From positions 14,604,581 to 14,668,580 of the forward strand of contig NC_083597.1 in NCBI RefSeq assembly GCF_020882245.1: a stretch of DNA of 64,000 bases. Direction: 5' to 3'. Below are positions 12,301 through 27,300 of the stretch, one piece after another (within the stretch, counting starts at the first letter, position 1; each line of letters opens with the position of its first letter). A program made the position numbers and the translations under genes. Under the pieces are notes generated by a model, which did no database searches, was not told the DNA's origin, and saw nothing but the letters and a program-made list of their open reading frames with translations. The DNA comes from Rhopalosiphum padi (Eukaryota; Arthropoda; Insecta; Hemiptera; Aphididae).

Positions 12301-15300
12301 TTTGGGCCATAAACTACAATTTTTTTTTAGTTTAGCTATAATATTAGTAATACATACAATTTTAATAATGAATAAATAAAATATTTTTGTAAACAAAATT
12401 AACAAACATTAAAACTTTTATCAAATATAATGTTTATTTAATTATTGGATTTTAAAGCACAACGATTGGACGAATAAAAAACAACACTAAATCAGCCTGA
12501 TTAAGTAATATAAAATATATTCAATGTAAATTTTAGTATTTATTATTTATGGAAATGTCCATGTAACTCCAAAAAAAAAAAAATACTATATACCTACAGC
12601 TTTAAAATCATTGAGAATATTGATCATCACATTAAAAACTTATCTTATATATCACACTCATACATCATAATCCCAGAAAAAAAATACGATTGCGGTAATA
12701 CTGAGATTTTAATTTGTTATCTCAGGCTATCACATTACTCATTTTATGACCAATACAGTGAAGAGTTCTAGGTCGCCAATATTTGAATTATTTGACCTAT
12801 TATCAAATTTACAATAAAATTATTAGGATTTGGGCCACTCGTGTATATACAATACACATTACAATATATTATACAGTAGTAAATTTCGTTACATAAATTT
12901 ATTCCAATTTTTCAATTTCAAGTCAATTATCATGTTTAACTTTTCCAAAATTAAAAAAATATTTAATCGGCTGTATAGCCATCGATTTTTACATTGCCTT
13001 ATACACAATGTACAATGTTCATCAATAAAAAATGGGATTATTAATTTATTATATAATCTAAATGAGATTTTTAGAAGGGTTAGGTTTGGTTAGAAAAAAA
13101 GGTATAAATCTATTATTGAACATTTAAACAGGTGGGGAAGATCAGAGGTTTTGAGAGATATGCCTAATTAGGATTCAATTATTGTTAATTTTTACATATT
13201 AATATTAAGGCAAGTTAGAAATTTGGGGAAAATTTGACCTACATATAAAATTAGTATGTCTATATATTAAGTTTAAAATCAAGTATTAATCAACAGATTG
13301 TATGCAAAAGTTTGTTGTCCGTGTTATTCGGTATCGTGGACCAATATACGATAAAACAAATCGTTGTAGTGTCATTGAATCTCATATGCTCGCACATTTA
13401 TATACTCATGTATTAATTTAGAGAATTTTTTAATCATAACTCAAATGAATATTACGATGAGTGAAATATTAAAAGATTAGTGAGTAACATACGAGAGCAT
13501 GTGTACAATCGCGTACATAATATAGACGAACATATTTTATAATAATAAGCACAATGATACTAAAAAAGTTTCGATTTCATTTACAATAGACTTTTTATGC
13601 TAATATTTTAAATGTATCATTCAAATTGTAAATAGTTATAACTTACAAGTACTAAAATCAAATGCTGAAAAAATATGTAAACACTTACATATATTATATG
13701 AGATATTGATAACAAAAAAATATAAATATATTTAGGTGTCTTTTATTTACTTCAAGTAAATATTATAATTTAAATCTAAACGTTTATAAATAAATTTAAA
13801 AATAAAATAACTATTATATTGTACACACCATACAATCTTTGTAATACTACGAAAAAAATGCTGTTTTTACATTTAATTAGGAACACTACGCATTGAATAA
13901 TTTATGTGAAATAAATAATTATTTGCAGATGTATTATAATTATATGGAATCGTGTATGAAAATTTTTTTTCATTTAAGTAATATGTTACAAGATTATCAC
14001 AATACGATTGTAGAATTTAATTAATTATTTTAAGCGGAAATTTTGTTATATTTTTGACGAGTTACCTAAATAAAATGAATAACATTTTCTACGTAATGAG
14101 AAATTTTAAAATACATAAATTAATGGAGGCAGTTATATGGAGTCAAAATCTAATGATTTAAACCAAGGATAAGTTTACTATAGTTGCAATTTGAAGATGC
14201 AAAATAACAAAATTGTAATCTCTATTAATATAAAAACGGTATAATTATTAATTATAAGAAATTAAATAATTTAATGTATTTGAATGCATATTGTATTATA
14301 TGTAACCTTTAAATAAATTATTAAAACTAATGAATTCATTTTATAGAGTCTATATTATAGACTGAACGCTAAAATTCACAGTAAACGTACGTTTGTAAAC
14401 ATAGGTATTATATTTAGGAAGGTGAGGTTAGGTTAACTAGCTCGTTAGAGTGAATGAGGAATATTTTGATTTTAGTAAATCATGTAAAATATAAATGTAC
14501 TTATTCATGTTTGAGAAAAACAACTTTTGCATACAATTAAAAAAATATATAAAACCGTTCCATAATTAGTTTTCATCAAGTCACGTAAGTAGGATTAATT
14601 AATTTTTGAGCCGAGCAAATTTTAATCGTATATTTAAAGTATTTAGATTCAGATAGTTTTGTGGACGAGACACTACTTAAATATTTAAATAAAGTTGAGA
14701 GAAAAATAATTTTTGTACACTGGATTAGACATAAAATAAATTTAAGTAAAAGAGATATTATTTTCTAAATTGCATCAACATTAAATTAATAAAGGGTTGA
14801 AATTGAATTATTAAAATAATAATGCGCCACCCGTAAAGCACGCACACACAAAAGTAATTAGAAATTAACAAGGAGTAATATATATATTTTTAATAGTTAA
14901 AATAATAAAACAAAATACGAAAGTATAGGTAACTACTTTGCTGTACAGCAGTATACGATATAAGGTGTCATGTGTAAGAACTTCGTTAATTTGTTAATGA
15001 GTAAAACACTGTAATGTATGTATTAAATTTTAATTTAGAACATAATTTGTATTAATAATAATTTTAAGCAAAGACTGTATCAGATTATTATACTACAAAA
15101 ATTTTTTTTATGAAATGTTTTTTGATACTGATATCAAAGTTATTTATCTTACTATTAGCATTACAGTAGATTGATTTAATTTTTGGCGACAACATTGCAT
15201 TTGTTCTATTTTTGCTATTAATTTTTGAGTCAATACCATATTACGGTAGAATGATGTGAAATTTATGGTATAAATGAGTAATAGCTTAAAATTTCAAGTC

Positions 15301-18300
15301 TCAACGAATAATGTTTTTGAATTACAACAAAATAATTAAAATTGTTATTCTTCGTTTAAGTATCTAATTTTGACCAAATTTAAATTTCAAAAATCTATAC
15401 AAAATTGTATTTATATGTATGTCTATTTTTAGATTTTTAAGTTTCATCATAAATAGCTTAATGAGATACCTTGTATTAAACCTTCAACATTTTTGACTAA
15501 CTTTTTGTATTGACATCTATAGAATTTTTCACAAATTTCAAATGTCTATATATATATAAATTTATATAAATTAGTAAAAAAAATTATACTATCTATAGAA
15601 AATATTAGTATAAGTATATAGTAAACATTTCAAGTAAAGCTATAATATGGTCTTTTGTTTATCAATTACAATAAAATATAATTGCGTAATATTCTATAAT
15701 TATTTTTCTCTTTTTATTTTAGTTATCTCAATTATTTAGAAAATTAATAAAATTTTTTCACTTTTGACCCCCTAAAGACCAAATAGACTCAATTTCTTAT
15801 CAGAAAAAATATTGACGTTGAAAAAGAAGCATTTTTATCTAATTACCTTCTCTACTTCGGATACAAAAAATTAATTATTTAATCATCGTAAAATCAATAA
15901 ATTAATAAGTCCATGAAAAATTAAAAATGATTAATTGATCTTATATTAATTAAATTAAATATAATTGTTTAATGTAGGTATATTTTATACAAAGGAAAAG
16001 TAATAATACAACTTATTTAGTAAAATATTAATAGTTTTTAAAATACATCACTATAGGTGTAAAAATTATGAATTTGTTTTCGTCATCTTGAATTTATAGC
16101 AATATTGGTTTGCTGTGATAATACATTAATACATAATACCTATAGTTTCTTTATAAAATATTGAATACATGCCATCAAACATTGCTGGATCGCTCTCATT
16201 TTTACATAATATAAGAATGATGGGATATTCTTGTATTATACATTATAATAATATAATTATTAATTAGTAATAATTAGAGGACGCTACACTCGCGAGATAG
16301 AACCGCTCAGGCTGTAGTGTTGCCGCTCAGTGTTAGTTAAAACTCCAAATTGATATTTATTATAGTTTAGAACGTTATCTATGTAATATTGTTTTAATTT
16401 TTTTGTTGATATCACTTATATGAAAAAAGTTCTTATTATTTCAAGATCCATTAATTTTGAAATTGAATAACTTTTTTTGTAGTTCCGATATCTACTATAC
16501 TATACTAAGATTCAAACATGTACACGCTCAGTGATTTTCAGACGATTCAAGAAAATTAAAAACTTAACATTTACCATTGGAAAATACTAATGTAATATAC
16601 TCTGTGAAAATATTTTTGACACTGTATTACAGTTATTAATTTATTTTGCTTTGACTGCAACATACAAAATGAAGAATGTTAAATTCTTATAAAACTCTCC
16701 TTATACAATGATCTCAATAGTTTAATAATGCTTGGGAAAATGTATCAGAACTACTAATTACCAAAATGGTATAAATAAATTACAGGTTTGTTAAGACCTT
16801 AAATAATATTATATTGTCAAAGTTTTATTTATGAAATGCGAATTATAGCATTTTCGAATTCGTATTTTAATGATTTTAGAAACCCAAAACTAAAATTTCT
16901 TACTTGAGAATTTTAAAAACACCAAAAAAATGTTTGATAAACATATTAAATACTGTAGTTTATACGACGGACAGTATGAGATTTCTAGTTTCTACATTAT
17001 AATTCATAACTATGTATTAAATAATATTTATAGTAAGAAATTTAAAAGTTTATTAGTTTTTTTCTTTTCATGAAAATGCTATATTTAATCCAAAATTATG
17101 GTAAAAAAATGTAAGTAATTTATGAAATAGCACCTTGCTTATGAATTATGGTTCATCTACATGTATTTTAAGTTGATCAATTAAAAACATTACACTTTAT
17201 ACTAACACCAGATTTGATTCTAAAGTAACATAATTGACGTCAGAGATTAAAACTTTAATAATCTTGACCTGATGAAATGACCTATAATTTTCGTCATCTT
17301 ATAATAATTAAAAACAACAAGAATAAAATTCTTACTAACATACAAACTTTAAAATTAAGTTGTTTGATATTTGCTATATTAGGTTAGTTTGATATGTATT
17401 AGGTTAATAAATTGTAGGTACTCACCTTGTGCAAAATTTGTGTGTGGAATATTGGCTGCTCTCTGTAAAAGAAAACAAAAAAACAAAATCAATTTTAGAC
17501 CCAGTAAGAATATATATGTTGTGAAGCAAAACAAGGTCAAGTATTCAATGTCAGTTCATTAACAGGTCCTCGTATTATATCAAGTATTTCTTGTTTTAAT
17601 AGAAACACAATAAAATAAATAACATGAATATTTTCAAAAGTATAATGATATGAGACATTGTTTTATTCAGTTTAATAATTAAATTATTTGTATTTTTACA
17701 AAATATTTTATTGAATCTATTAAATGATAATTTTAATTATTTTATGATAAAAAAAAAAGTAGATAAATTCCTTTAATCGTTATATTTATCATTATTGTTA
17801 TTTGTTTATATTTATCATTTGTATGTAAATATATTGTATTATATATTATATATATATTACGAACTATCATTAATTATCTTTTATTATAAAATATCCAACA
17901 TAATTTGGATATGTGGAATAATTACACTATACCATACTCGATATAGTAGACGTGTCTAACATTGTTCAACATAAGTCATAACAACAAAAAGAGTACATAC
18001 TTGTCAATTATTAAATAGCAATTTTCTGTTTATGTCATTACACAACTTTAAATCAACAACTCCTATGTAGTTTAATAACTCTGATAATCTGTATTACGTA
18101 TTAAAATTTAATACATACAAAAACAAATAAAACATATTATAAAAAATAATGATAAATATATGATATTATATACACAAATTTATATATTATTTCTTATGAT
18201 AAAAATATAAGTAAAAGTATATACCATTATACTATCATATTTTGTTTGATGATAAATTATATATGATAATTGGTAATAAATAAATAATAATATCTTTCCA

Positions 18301-21300
18301 ACACAAAAAGCCAAGAAAATAGAAAAGCCTAATATAAATTTTTTATTGATGTCGTTCTAGTACAGGAATCCGGAACTTTTTTGCGTAAATAAGCCATTAT
18401 TTTCAAATAGCCACACTGATTAAGATAATAAAAAAACATATTATAATACAAAAAATGACTAATATATTTCACTAAACCATTTCAGCGAGAATTGGTAGGC
18501 GTTAAAAACAAAGTTAAAAATTTAGAAAAATTTAGTTTCATTATAATTTTATCAAATTTTAATTTATATTTTATGGATCTTAATAATTGATGCATACACT
18601 ATACACTAATTTAGTCGCTGATTCCCGACCGCTGTTTTAATATGCATGTTTTTTTTATTACCTATATCATAAATACAGAGTGAGTCATCAAGTAAGTTAC
18701 AACTATGTTTTTATTAATTAATGTATTTAATCAAATTCTGATCTTAAGACCATAATATTAAAATTCTTTAGATATTTTAATGGTGCTATATAAATATATA
18801 TGTTTTTCAAGTGATCCTTTTAATCTGAATAAATATTACTGTCTAGCGACGGAAAGCTGGAACATAAACGACAAACAAGGAAATTTTTTTTTTAAGGAAT
18901 AATTCATTTTAACCAATTTAATTTTGAGGGTGGACAATTGATTTTCCGGTGTATGTCTTACAGTATAGGTATCCGGGAGAGTGTATTATAATTTTTATTT
19001 CACCAATCAAAACAAGAAAATTTGATTAGTCGCCATACAAGTACAAGAGCTAAAAATGTATGTGACCCAATAGGAATTATTTAAGAAGCTTATTAAATAT
19101 CGTAATATAATCAATAAATAAATACATTTTTCTAACTGAATTATTTTTACATTATTCGCAAACACACACGTGATTACTCAATATTATGAATATTAATAAG
19201 GAATGAGCATAATATTACTACCTATATAAGACACGTTTATATTGGGAATCGTTATGTATTTTAAAAATAATACGAAACTATGAAATACTATAAGTAATTC
19301 ATATTAATTATAAATACCTATTAAAAATAATAAAACAATGAAAAAAATATAGATAGATATATAATGATACTCATTAATAAGTTGATTAATTAATACAGAA
19401 AAGTATTGATATAATTAGTTGATACCACTATACTTACTGCAGAATCATTATTTATTTAGACGCTTGATACATCGTGAAAAATAAATTTAAAAAAATTGTA
19501 GGTATCTACTAATTTTTTTTTTTTATGAGGAAAAAAAATATTATTAATAATTATTACTGTTTAACCTTCAATATTAAATTTTTTATAAGATATGTATTTG
19601 TGTGATACAGAACGTGAGTTTCAAATTTAAAATACATATCTTATCGAAATTGTTGTTTCTGGAGAGATTATATGTTAAATTGAAATCAAACGAGCTAACT
19701 AAATGTAACTAAACTTGAAAATCACTATGCAGTATAAAATATTTTTATTATAATATTTATAAGGCCCTAATTGTAATAAAACCTTTTTTGTTACACATTT
19801 TAATTTTTAAAGAAACAAAGATAAATTAATTTATATATTTTTATGTTTTATTTATTAATAAATAATTTACACAAATAGGAAGCAAAAGTTAATATAGTAT
19901 TAACACAGACATATATAATATGAAGTGCACATAATTAATTTATACTATAAAACATTTATGACACAATATTTTAATTTTGTCTTATTCACAAAAAATATCA
20001 ACATTTTTCAAATCGTTATAGAAGTTTAACATAAAATGTATAAGGCAGCTTAGCGTGGAACAATGTTTTTATTTATGAGTGATAATTTGTGGAAATAATT
20101 AAATAATTAAATAATTTGCAATATATTTGGACTGTCAAATTATGTCAAAAATTTGTACATACATATTAATTACATAATATATATTGATAAATTACGTCTG
20201 TATATCAATGAAATGATATTGAATTAACGCTCCACTTCCAGGCTAGATTTAATTTATGTCCTATTGTAAGAAACTTTATTTTACTTTTAAATTCTAACTA
20301 TATTAGTTCTAGTCTTCTAGATGTTTACTGAGGAGTAAAATTCCGAATTGCCGATCTTAATTCGTGCCCAGAACGAATCAATGCATACGTAGAACAACTT
20401 TTTAAATAATTAATGTTAATAATTATTTCCTTTATTGTTCCGTTTAATAAAACCTAATAGGGTCTAATATTATGGGCCTTTGCAACAAATGGTATTTATA
20501 TTTGTACTAAAAGTAAGATCTAACGATAATAAAATCCTAAGTCCTTAATAACTCTAAAGAAATTTAATTTAACATTATTAATTACGTATTCACGTAACAT
20601 GGGGTTAAATTGTGATAAAAAAAAAAATGTTTACATTTATCGATGTTCATATATATATAAACCATTTTGAATATCCCATTTATTAAATCGATTTAGATCA
20701 CTCACATTGAAGGCATTCTTGATCCTCACGATTCTTTAAAAAACTATAACCATAAATAGTTGTATAACATCAACAAATAAGATATTTACAATAACGGAAA
20801 ATAAAACTTCGAACCTAACGCCTAACCTTTCTTTCGTCTCTGAACTCCAGAATTAACAGCAATTGGGCATGAAACATTATTATTTACGTTAACTAGTTGT
20901 ATTCTACTATTCAGGTTTATGATAATAATCATTCTAATAATTTACCATTTAATACAAAATGTTTCAACTTATGTAACAAATTGATCTATAGTTAACCTAA
21001 TCGAATTCTTTTTTTAATATCGTACACGCGTACACCGCATCTTCTAATTAGTTATCTTAATTGATAATTTTAGAGCGATTCGAGTAAAGCATTATGATTA
21101 AAGACAAATCGATGATTTTTAATAGCTGATTGTTCACCATTTTTTCCTATAGGTATTTAATAGTAGGAATCAAGTCCGGGCTTGGAACTAATAATAGTTA
21201 TTCCTGATCTATAATATCCCATCGAAAATTTCTGCAACGAAATTATATGGATAACTGTTTAAAAATTACTATTTATTAATAAACAAAATAAATAACACTT

Positions 21301-24300
21301 ACAATTTGTAGTTTTATAATCTATAAGGAATAATAAAAAAACAATGTTTAATATAACAACATCAGTAAGCCTCTTAATAAATATTAATTAAATTTATATT
21401 TCTTTATCTACCTCAAATATTATTTATATTAGGTATTCATCAGTGGCGTGGCGAACTAAAAATTGTCCAGAGGTAAGTTACAAATACCCCATGTACCAAC
21501 CAGCACTATTATTATAATACAGAAAGTAGGAGGGAAGGCTTCGAAAAAATCCTGTAAAGCATCTTTTAAATGTTTAAATAATTAATGTATAAATGCATTA
21601 TAATATAATACAACTTATTATATTATTTCAGATCATTATTGACTACCTATTTAGTATATCATATCACATTTTCAACTAAGGACCAACGACCAGCACCCAC
21701 CCCTTGTTCAAAAAAATCTCAGAGGCAATTTCTTCTGAAATTTTCGTTCACCACGGCACTTCATCTTATCACCTATTATGTAAAAGAAGAACATTCTTCC
21801 GGTTCTTTTTTTTAAGTATTTAAAGATGTTTGATGCATCGAAATTTATAGAAGGCAATAGTTTTAAGTTGTTTATAATTCTTTATTAAAAACTAGATTAA
21901 AAATTTACAAAAAAAATAAAATCAATTTTACATATTATATCATTTCACATGATATCTGCATATTATAACACCTTACCCCTTACCTACTTGACAAAATATA
22001 TATTTTATTTATGTTTTTTGAGTTATTTTATTTTTCGAATGTATTTTATCGAACAATTTCAGTGTTTAGTAGCTAACACACACGGTCTAGGTAGTAGTAA
22101 ATATAACGGTTTCAACTAATAACAATGTGTATATAATATATTTAAAAAAAAAAAAAAAAAAAAAAATGTTTTTTATATTGATATTTAGAACTGTAAAAAA
22201 AAAGTTGATATTAAATTGTATATATTATAAGTAGTGAAATGAAGTTCAATATATGTTTCTTAATTGTTTAGTAAAAAAAAAAAAAAAAATCAAAACAGTT
22301 TTAACTGTACATATTTTATAAGCCTATTTTTATTTTTGCCACTATTTCATTATGTAAATCTGTGTAGGAAAACTTAATTTGTAAGTATAAAAAAACTATA
22401 TTATACTTTAGACATTATTTTATGAATTATGCATATAATCGTAAATTATTAACCTTAACTATTAAGTGATTACAATATTATTCTAAATATCAAGGTATAA
22501 TACGATAATATATTATTGATTGTATTTTGTATTTAACTTAAATAATAATATAATAGGAAACTGATAGCGTAATTTTTAATGAAATTATACTATAAGTCTT
22601 GTTCAATTATAAAAGTTGATGAATTATTTTGAAGGCTGAGATTTTGAGGTTAACTCTGGTTGATATAAAATTACATTTAAGTCAAGGAAGTCTAGTAGTA
22701 TAAATGTAATCAAAAATATGAAGTTTATGTAGACAATATAGGTATACTAGTACTTATTTTTATTTCATTCATATATACAGGGCGATTCTTTAATTAAACA
22801 ACAAAAACTCCAAATGTATTAATATTCTTAAAAATACGTTTTTTACATAATTTTCAGTTGAAATAAAACAACATTCATTTATAATTTCATATACTAAAGC
22901 AGAATATTCTTGGAGTATTTCGATACATAAAAATTGAAATTCAGATAAGTAGTTTATGAGTTAAAAGTATTTAAAGTTCAGGTAAGTGATGGAGTAGTAG
23001 GCCAACATTTTTAGGTATAACCGTATACTATTCCATTCCACTCACCGTAACTTTAAATACCTACACTATAGACTTCAAAATGTAATAATAATTAAGTGCA
23101 TTTTTAGAATGTATAATCACTATAATCATTAATATGTTTCACATTGCAAAGTAATGTCATATTATTAGGCGTGCTTCACAGAACATTTTTGCTGGGGGTG
23201 CACAATACTAAAAACAGATACAATTTTTTTAATTCATGAAATATTATTTAACTCGGGACCTAAACACTCAACTAAACTAAACTCACTGTGGATGCAGTTG
23301 CATATTCTGCATCCCCCTCTCCCCATGCGCACGCCTATAAATTAAAAAATTTAAAATTGATCACACAAAATTGGCCATTTCTTAATAATAAATAAAATCT
23401 CATCTATACAATATAAAAACTAATTAATCAGTGCTTTTCAAGTAAATTTTTTCTGTTAATGTACTTATTTTTTTTTTTATTAGCTTTTATAACAAATAGT
23501 TATTCTACCTATTAATACTATGTAAAATATTATTTTAGAGCAAAATCAAATTGTTTTCCATTCACGTCAAATATTCAATCAATATATTATAGTCTATAAT
23601 AAGTAACTTTAAAAAAATTATCTTTATCGTTTTAAATATAAAAAACTTATCACTCTTGTCAATGATTTCGTTGCTTCGCAGCTCAGTATCTTAAACATTT
23701 ATCAAATTATTATTCCATGGCTGCATCTAAGTAAATAATTGTATATACTTGGAGTGAAATTTCTTCTTAACACGTTTACCGTATAAAAAATTATCAAATT
23801 ATTCATCATTATAATAATATTCAGTTGTTGTGACATTGTTTATTATTATATTCACGACACGCACTTTATTATTCACTCGTTTTTTACACAAGTTTTATTA
23901 TTAACAATTTAATATTACGATAAACGTGTATTTATAAATTTACTTAATAATCAAAACAAAAATAAGTTCACTACTAATATCCATAGCAGTAAACCATAAA
24001 TAAACTTATTAAAAGTATAATTTAAGATAATAAATAATTAATTTATAAGTTAAATGATACCATTTAATTAATTGTTGAAGTTTATTTCGACTTTCAAATA
24101 GATTTTTAACATTTTTAAGTTGTATTAATTCAACAACAATTAAAAATCGAATTTTAATCTTATGATAAAATACGTTAGTAAATTATAGTAGAGTGCCCAT
24201 CGCCTATCATTAAAAGTCTTTATTGTAAGGCGCAGCAGGAAATAAAAAATGTGCTGTTGAATAAACGAAATTGTGCACTTAAAAAATATATAAAACATTA

Positions 24301-27300
24301 AGTATTTTCTTGTATTAGACCTATTTGCTATTGTAAAAAAACAGTCATCTCTAAAATGAAAATAATCTTTTAAGTATTAACATTTTTATTCAATATTATA
24401 TCAATTAGAGACTATTATAGTAATAGTAGGTATAACTCATCAATCAGTTTATTTAAACTCTATGGTAACAAATCATAACTTGGAAATGAAAATAGAGTAT
24501 AGTTTATTATTTAAAATAGTACGCACTTTAGATAATTAATTTAAAGATATATTTTCGTATAGGTACTTTTTTGGGGGAGGGGAGGTTGTGGTGAAAAGCC
24601 CCTTAAAGTCATTATAACATTAATTTATAATTTTTGCAGTTGAAAAAATCCTTAAAATATAAAGCTTAATTGAAAGAAAAGCAAGTAAGTATAATACATA
24701 GTGAGTGATAAAAAAGAAATGCTCTAAAGCCACAGTTTCCTTGTTTCGTTTAGAATATATTATATTTAAAGAGATAACTACTTTTGAAGTACATTTTTTT
24801 GATTTTATTAAGAGGAATCCACAGGATAATATTATAAAGGGAAGCGGGATTCGTTTAGTATTTTAGGATTTTAACGATATGTTCTATAATATTCTATTCT
24901 CAAACATTTAAAATTTACCAAATATTGCATTTGTAATTCCATAAATTATCGATAAATTCCTCCGACAGACAAAATGTAGGTATATAAGTAGATATCATAA
25001 TAGATCATTGAATACAATTGTACCAAATTTAGCATCATCAAATCAATGTATCACCAAATTAGCATAGTAAATATTTAAAATAAATAATAATATAAATTTA
25101 TATACAATAATGCATTATCAATTTTAACGATTTTGTCTAAGTACCTAATTATTTTATCCTATTAATTAGTATCTTATTTTTAGTGAATTTTACAAGTGCA
25201 TTATTTTACATTTTTAGAGTATAATGCATTTTCAATTGCATCAATGTCTAGACCAACAATAATAAGTATATAATTTTGATAATAATAATTAGCGAGTCTT
25301 TTATCATAAAATATAAAACACCAACAAAAAAAACTATGGGGAAATAAGATGGTACCTAACGGTAATTTTAATCCTAAATTGAAAATTATACAGTAAAAAT
25401 ATGTTTTAATACAATGTACATGGTACACTAGGCCAGTTTTAATGACATGAACCAGGATTCCGGCCGATCGTTTAGTTTGTCCCCGTTGATAGAAACTAAG
25501 GTTTTTCTTTAACTTATAATTCATTTAACAAAATAATTAAGAATAATACAACTCTATTGAAAAAAAAATCATTCAAGTGATAATATAATATTGTATTCAA
25601 TGAAACAAATATAAACATTATACTATTTAATATAATTTAATATTGCCAAATAATGAATAATAATGTATTAATATATATCTTTGTATTAGCCAACAAATAT
25701 TTAAATAAAAAAAGGTCATACGATGTCCCAGGGGGGTTTGAGGATTTTTAAATCTGGCAACCCTAGACTTCGTTATTTTAATGGATTTCAGAATACTGAA
25801 TATATGGTTCTGTTTAGCCTAGTATTAATAATTTAGCAGAGATCCTTCTGAGTGCTCTTATTCTTATTATTATATCACAGAAGTTAAATAATACATATTA
25901 TATATGTATTTAAAATGATTTAAGGTGAACGTAGTATTTTTAACATGTTTCTTATCAATAATTTTTTTTTAAATTGACTAACATTAATGATTTGAGTTTT
26001 GAGATACGTATAATTATATAAAGCTATACACATATATACGTATTAGGTAATTTACTCTTTTAACGAATCTCACCACCAACGCATCAAAGAGAACAACAAC
26101 AAACTCCATCGATGAGCATTATTCTAAGTGCATGAAAATAATATTATATTATATAAAATACACGAGATACTGGAGGTTTATGAACGGGGATTAAGATCGA
26201 ACATTCAATAGAAACACTACAACAAGCACAAGCTGGTAGTGATAGTACATGCTGCTGTAGTTTTTACACAAACAAAAACTGATACAATATTATAATATAT
26301 ATTTATAATAATTAATAAATAATATTTCTATTACAGCATAAGACACCGTGATCACACAGGTCGAATCCATCAACATTATATAACCCGTATATAATATTTA
26401 TAGTGATAGTATAACTCATTCTTTATAATTAAGTAAGTCTGGTTAGTTTTTATTGAACAAATAAAGACCGTCTAGTAGGAGAATGTAAAGGGAGCAATCA
26501 ATAGCGGGGAGAAAAATACGATTCGTGAGCTGTGAATTAACTATATAATATTATAATAATACATCAATATCACCACCATACGTAAATACACCTATACCAT
26601 AATATAATATACGATATAATAAATAATAATATACATATTTATGCGATGACCGTAGTCGTAGACACTAGACCGTAGTGGTAATGTTGTAACAATTATTAGA
26701 CGCCTAAGTATTTGTCGTTTTATTCTGAAATACGATATATATACATTATACACAGATTGTAATTTATAAAGAATCTTTACTAGAACTTGATCGTCGCGAA
26801 CGATACGGCACACATAAATAATAAAAAGTAAGACATGCCCTCACCCTTACTAAATGACTAAATGTGAACGTGTAGTTCGGTAATGGGTACCAACACTACC
26901 AACTGAGTAAAATTATGGATATTGATATTACTTATTACTATACCATGGCGTGATAACACACTTCAGCTTCTTGTAATTCAATCACAAAATATTACATAGC
27001 AAATGTCTAAATTATAATTTATTCCTTTATTGTGTATGACGACGATACCAACTACTAATATAATAATCAAAAAATTCTCAATTACAAGCAATAGTTTACA
27101 GGGGTTATGTTATATTTGAGTATAATTTAATTTGTTACCATTGTGTAAATTTAATTAGATACAAACAATAAACAATATGATTATTAAATCATAACAGTAT
27201 TGAAGGAAGGTCACAAATTGCGTTAATTGTATTTCTTAACTAGAGAGGTAGTTCCTAAACAGGTAAATTGCAATCTTAATATAAATAGGAAAATGCAGTG

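Larger units (their letters stand above)
10172..17425 (-). other. AMPK gamma intron region
   Basis: No coding exon is recognised. It holds a long foldback element at 11571-11992 and a dispersed AT-rich repeat at about 15180-15860. A CpG-containing patch at 16280-16340 stands out against the AT-rich background but has no open frame I can support. Open frames such as 12830-13093 lack coding character. Confidence 0.5.

Noticed and set aside
12830..13093. An 87-codon plus-strand frame
   Set aside because: Asn/Ile/Phe/Lys-rich composition typical of random AT-rich DNA; no splice or promoter context.
14420..14445. TTAGG-like repeats (GGTTAGGTTA here; also near 36917 and 17380)
   Set aside because: Only two tandem units at a time; too few to call insect telomeric repeats, and expected by chance in 64 kb.
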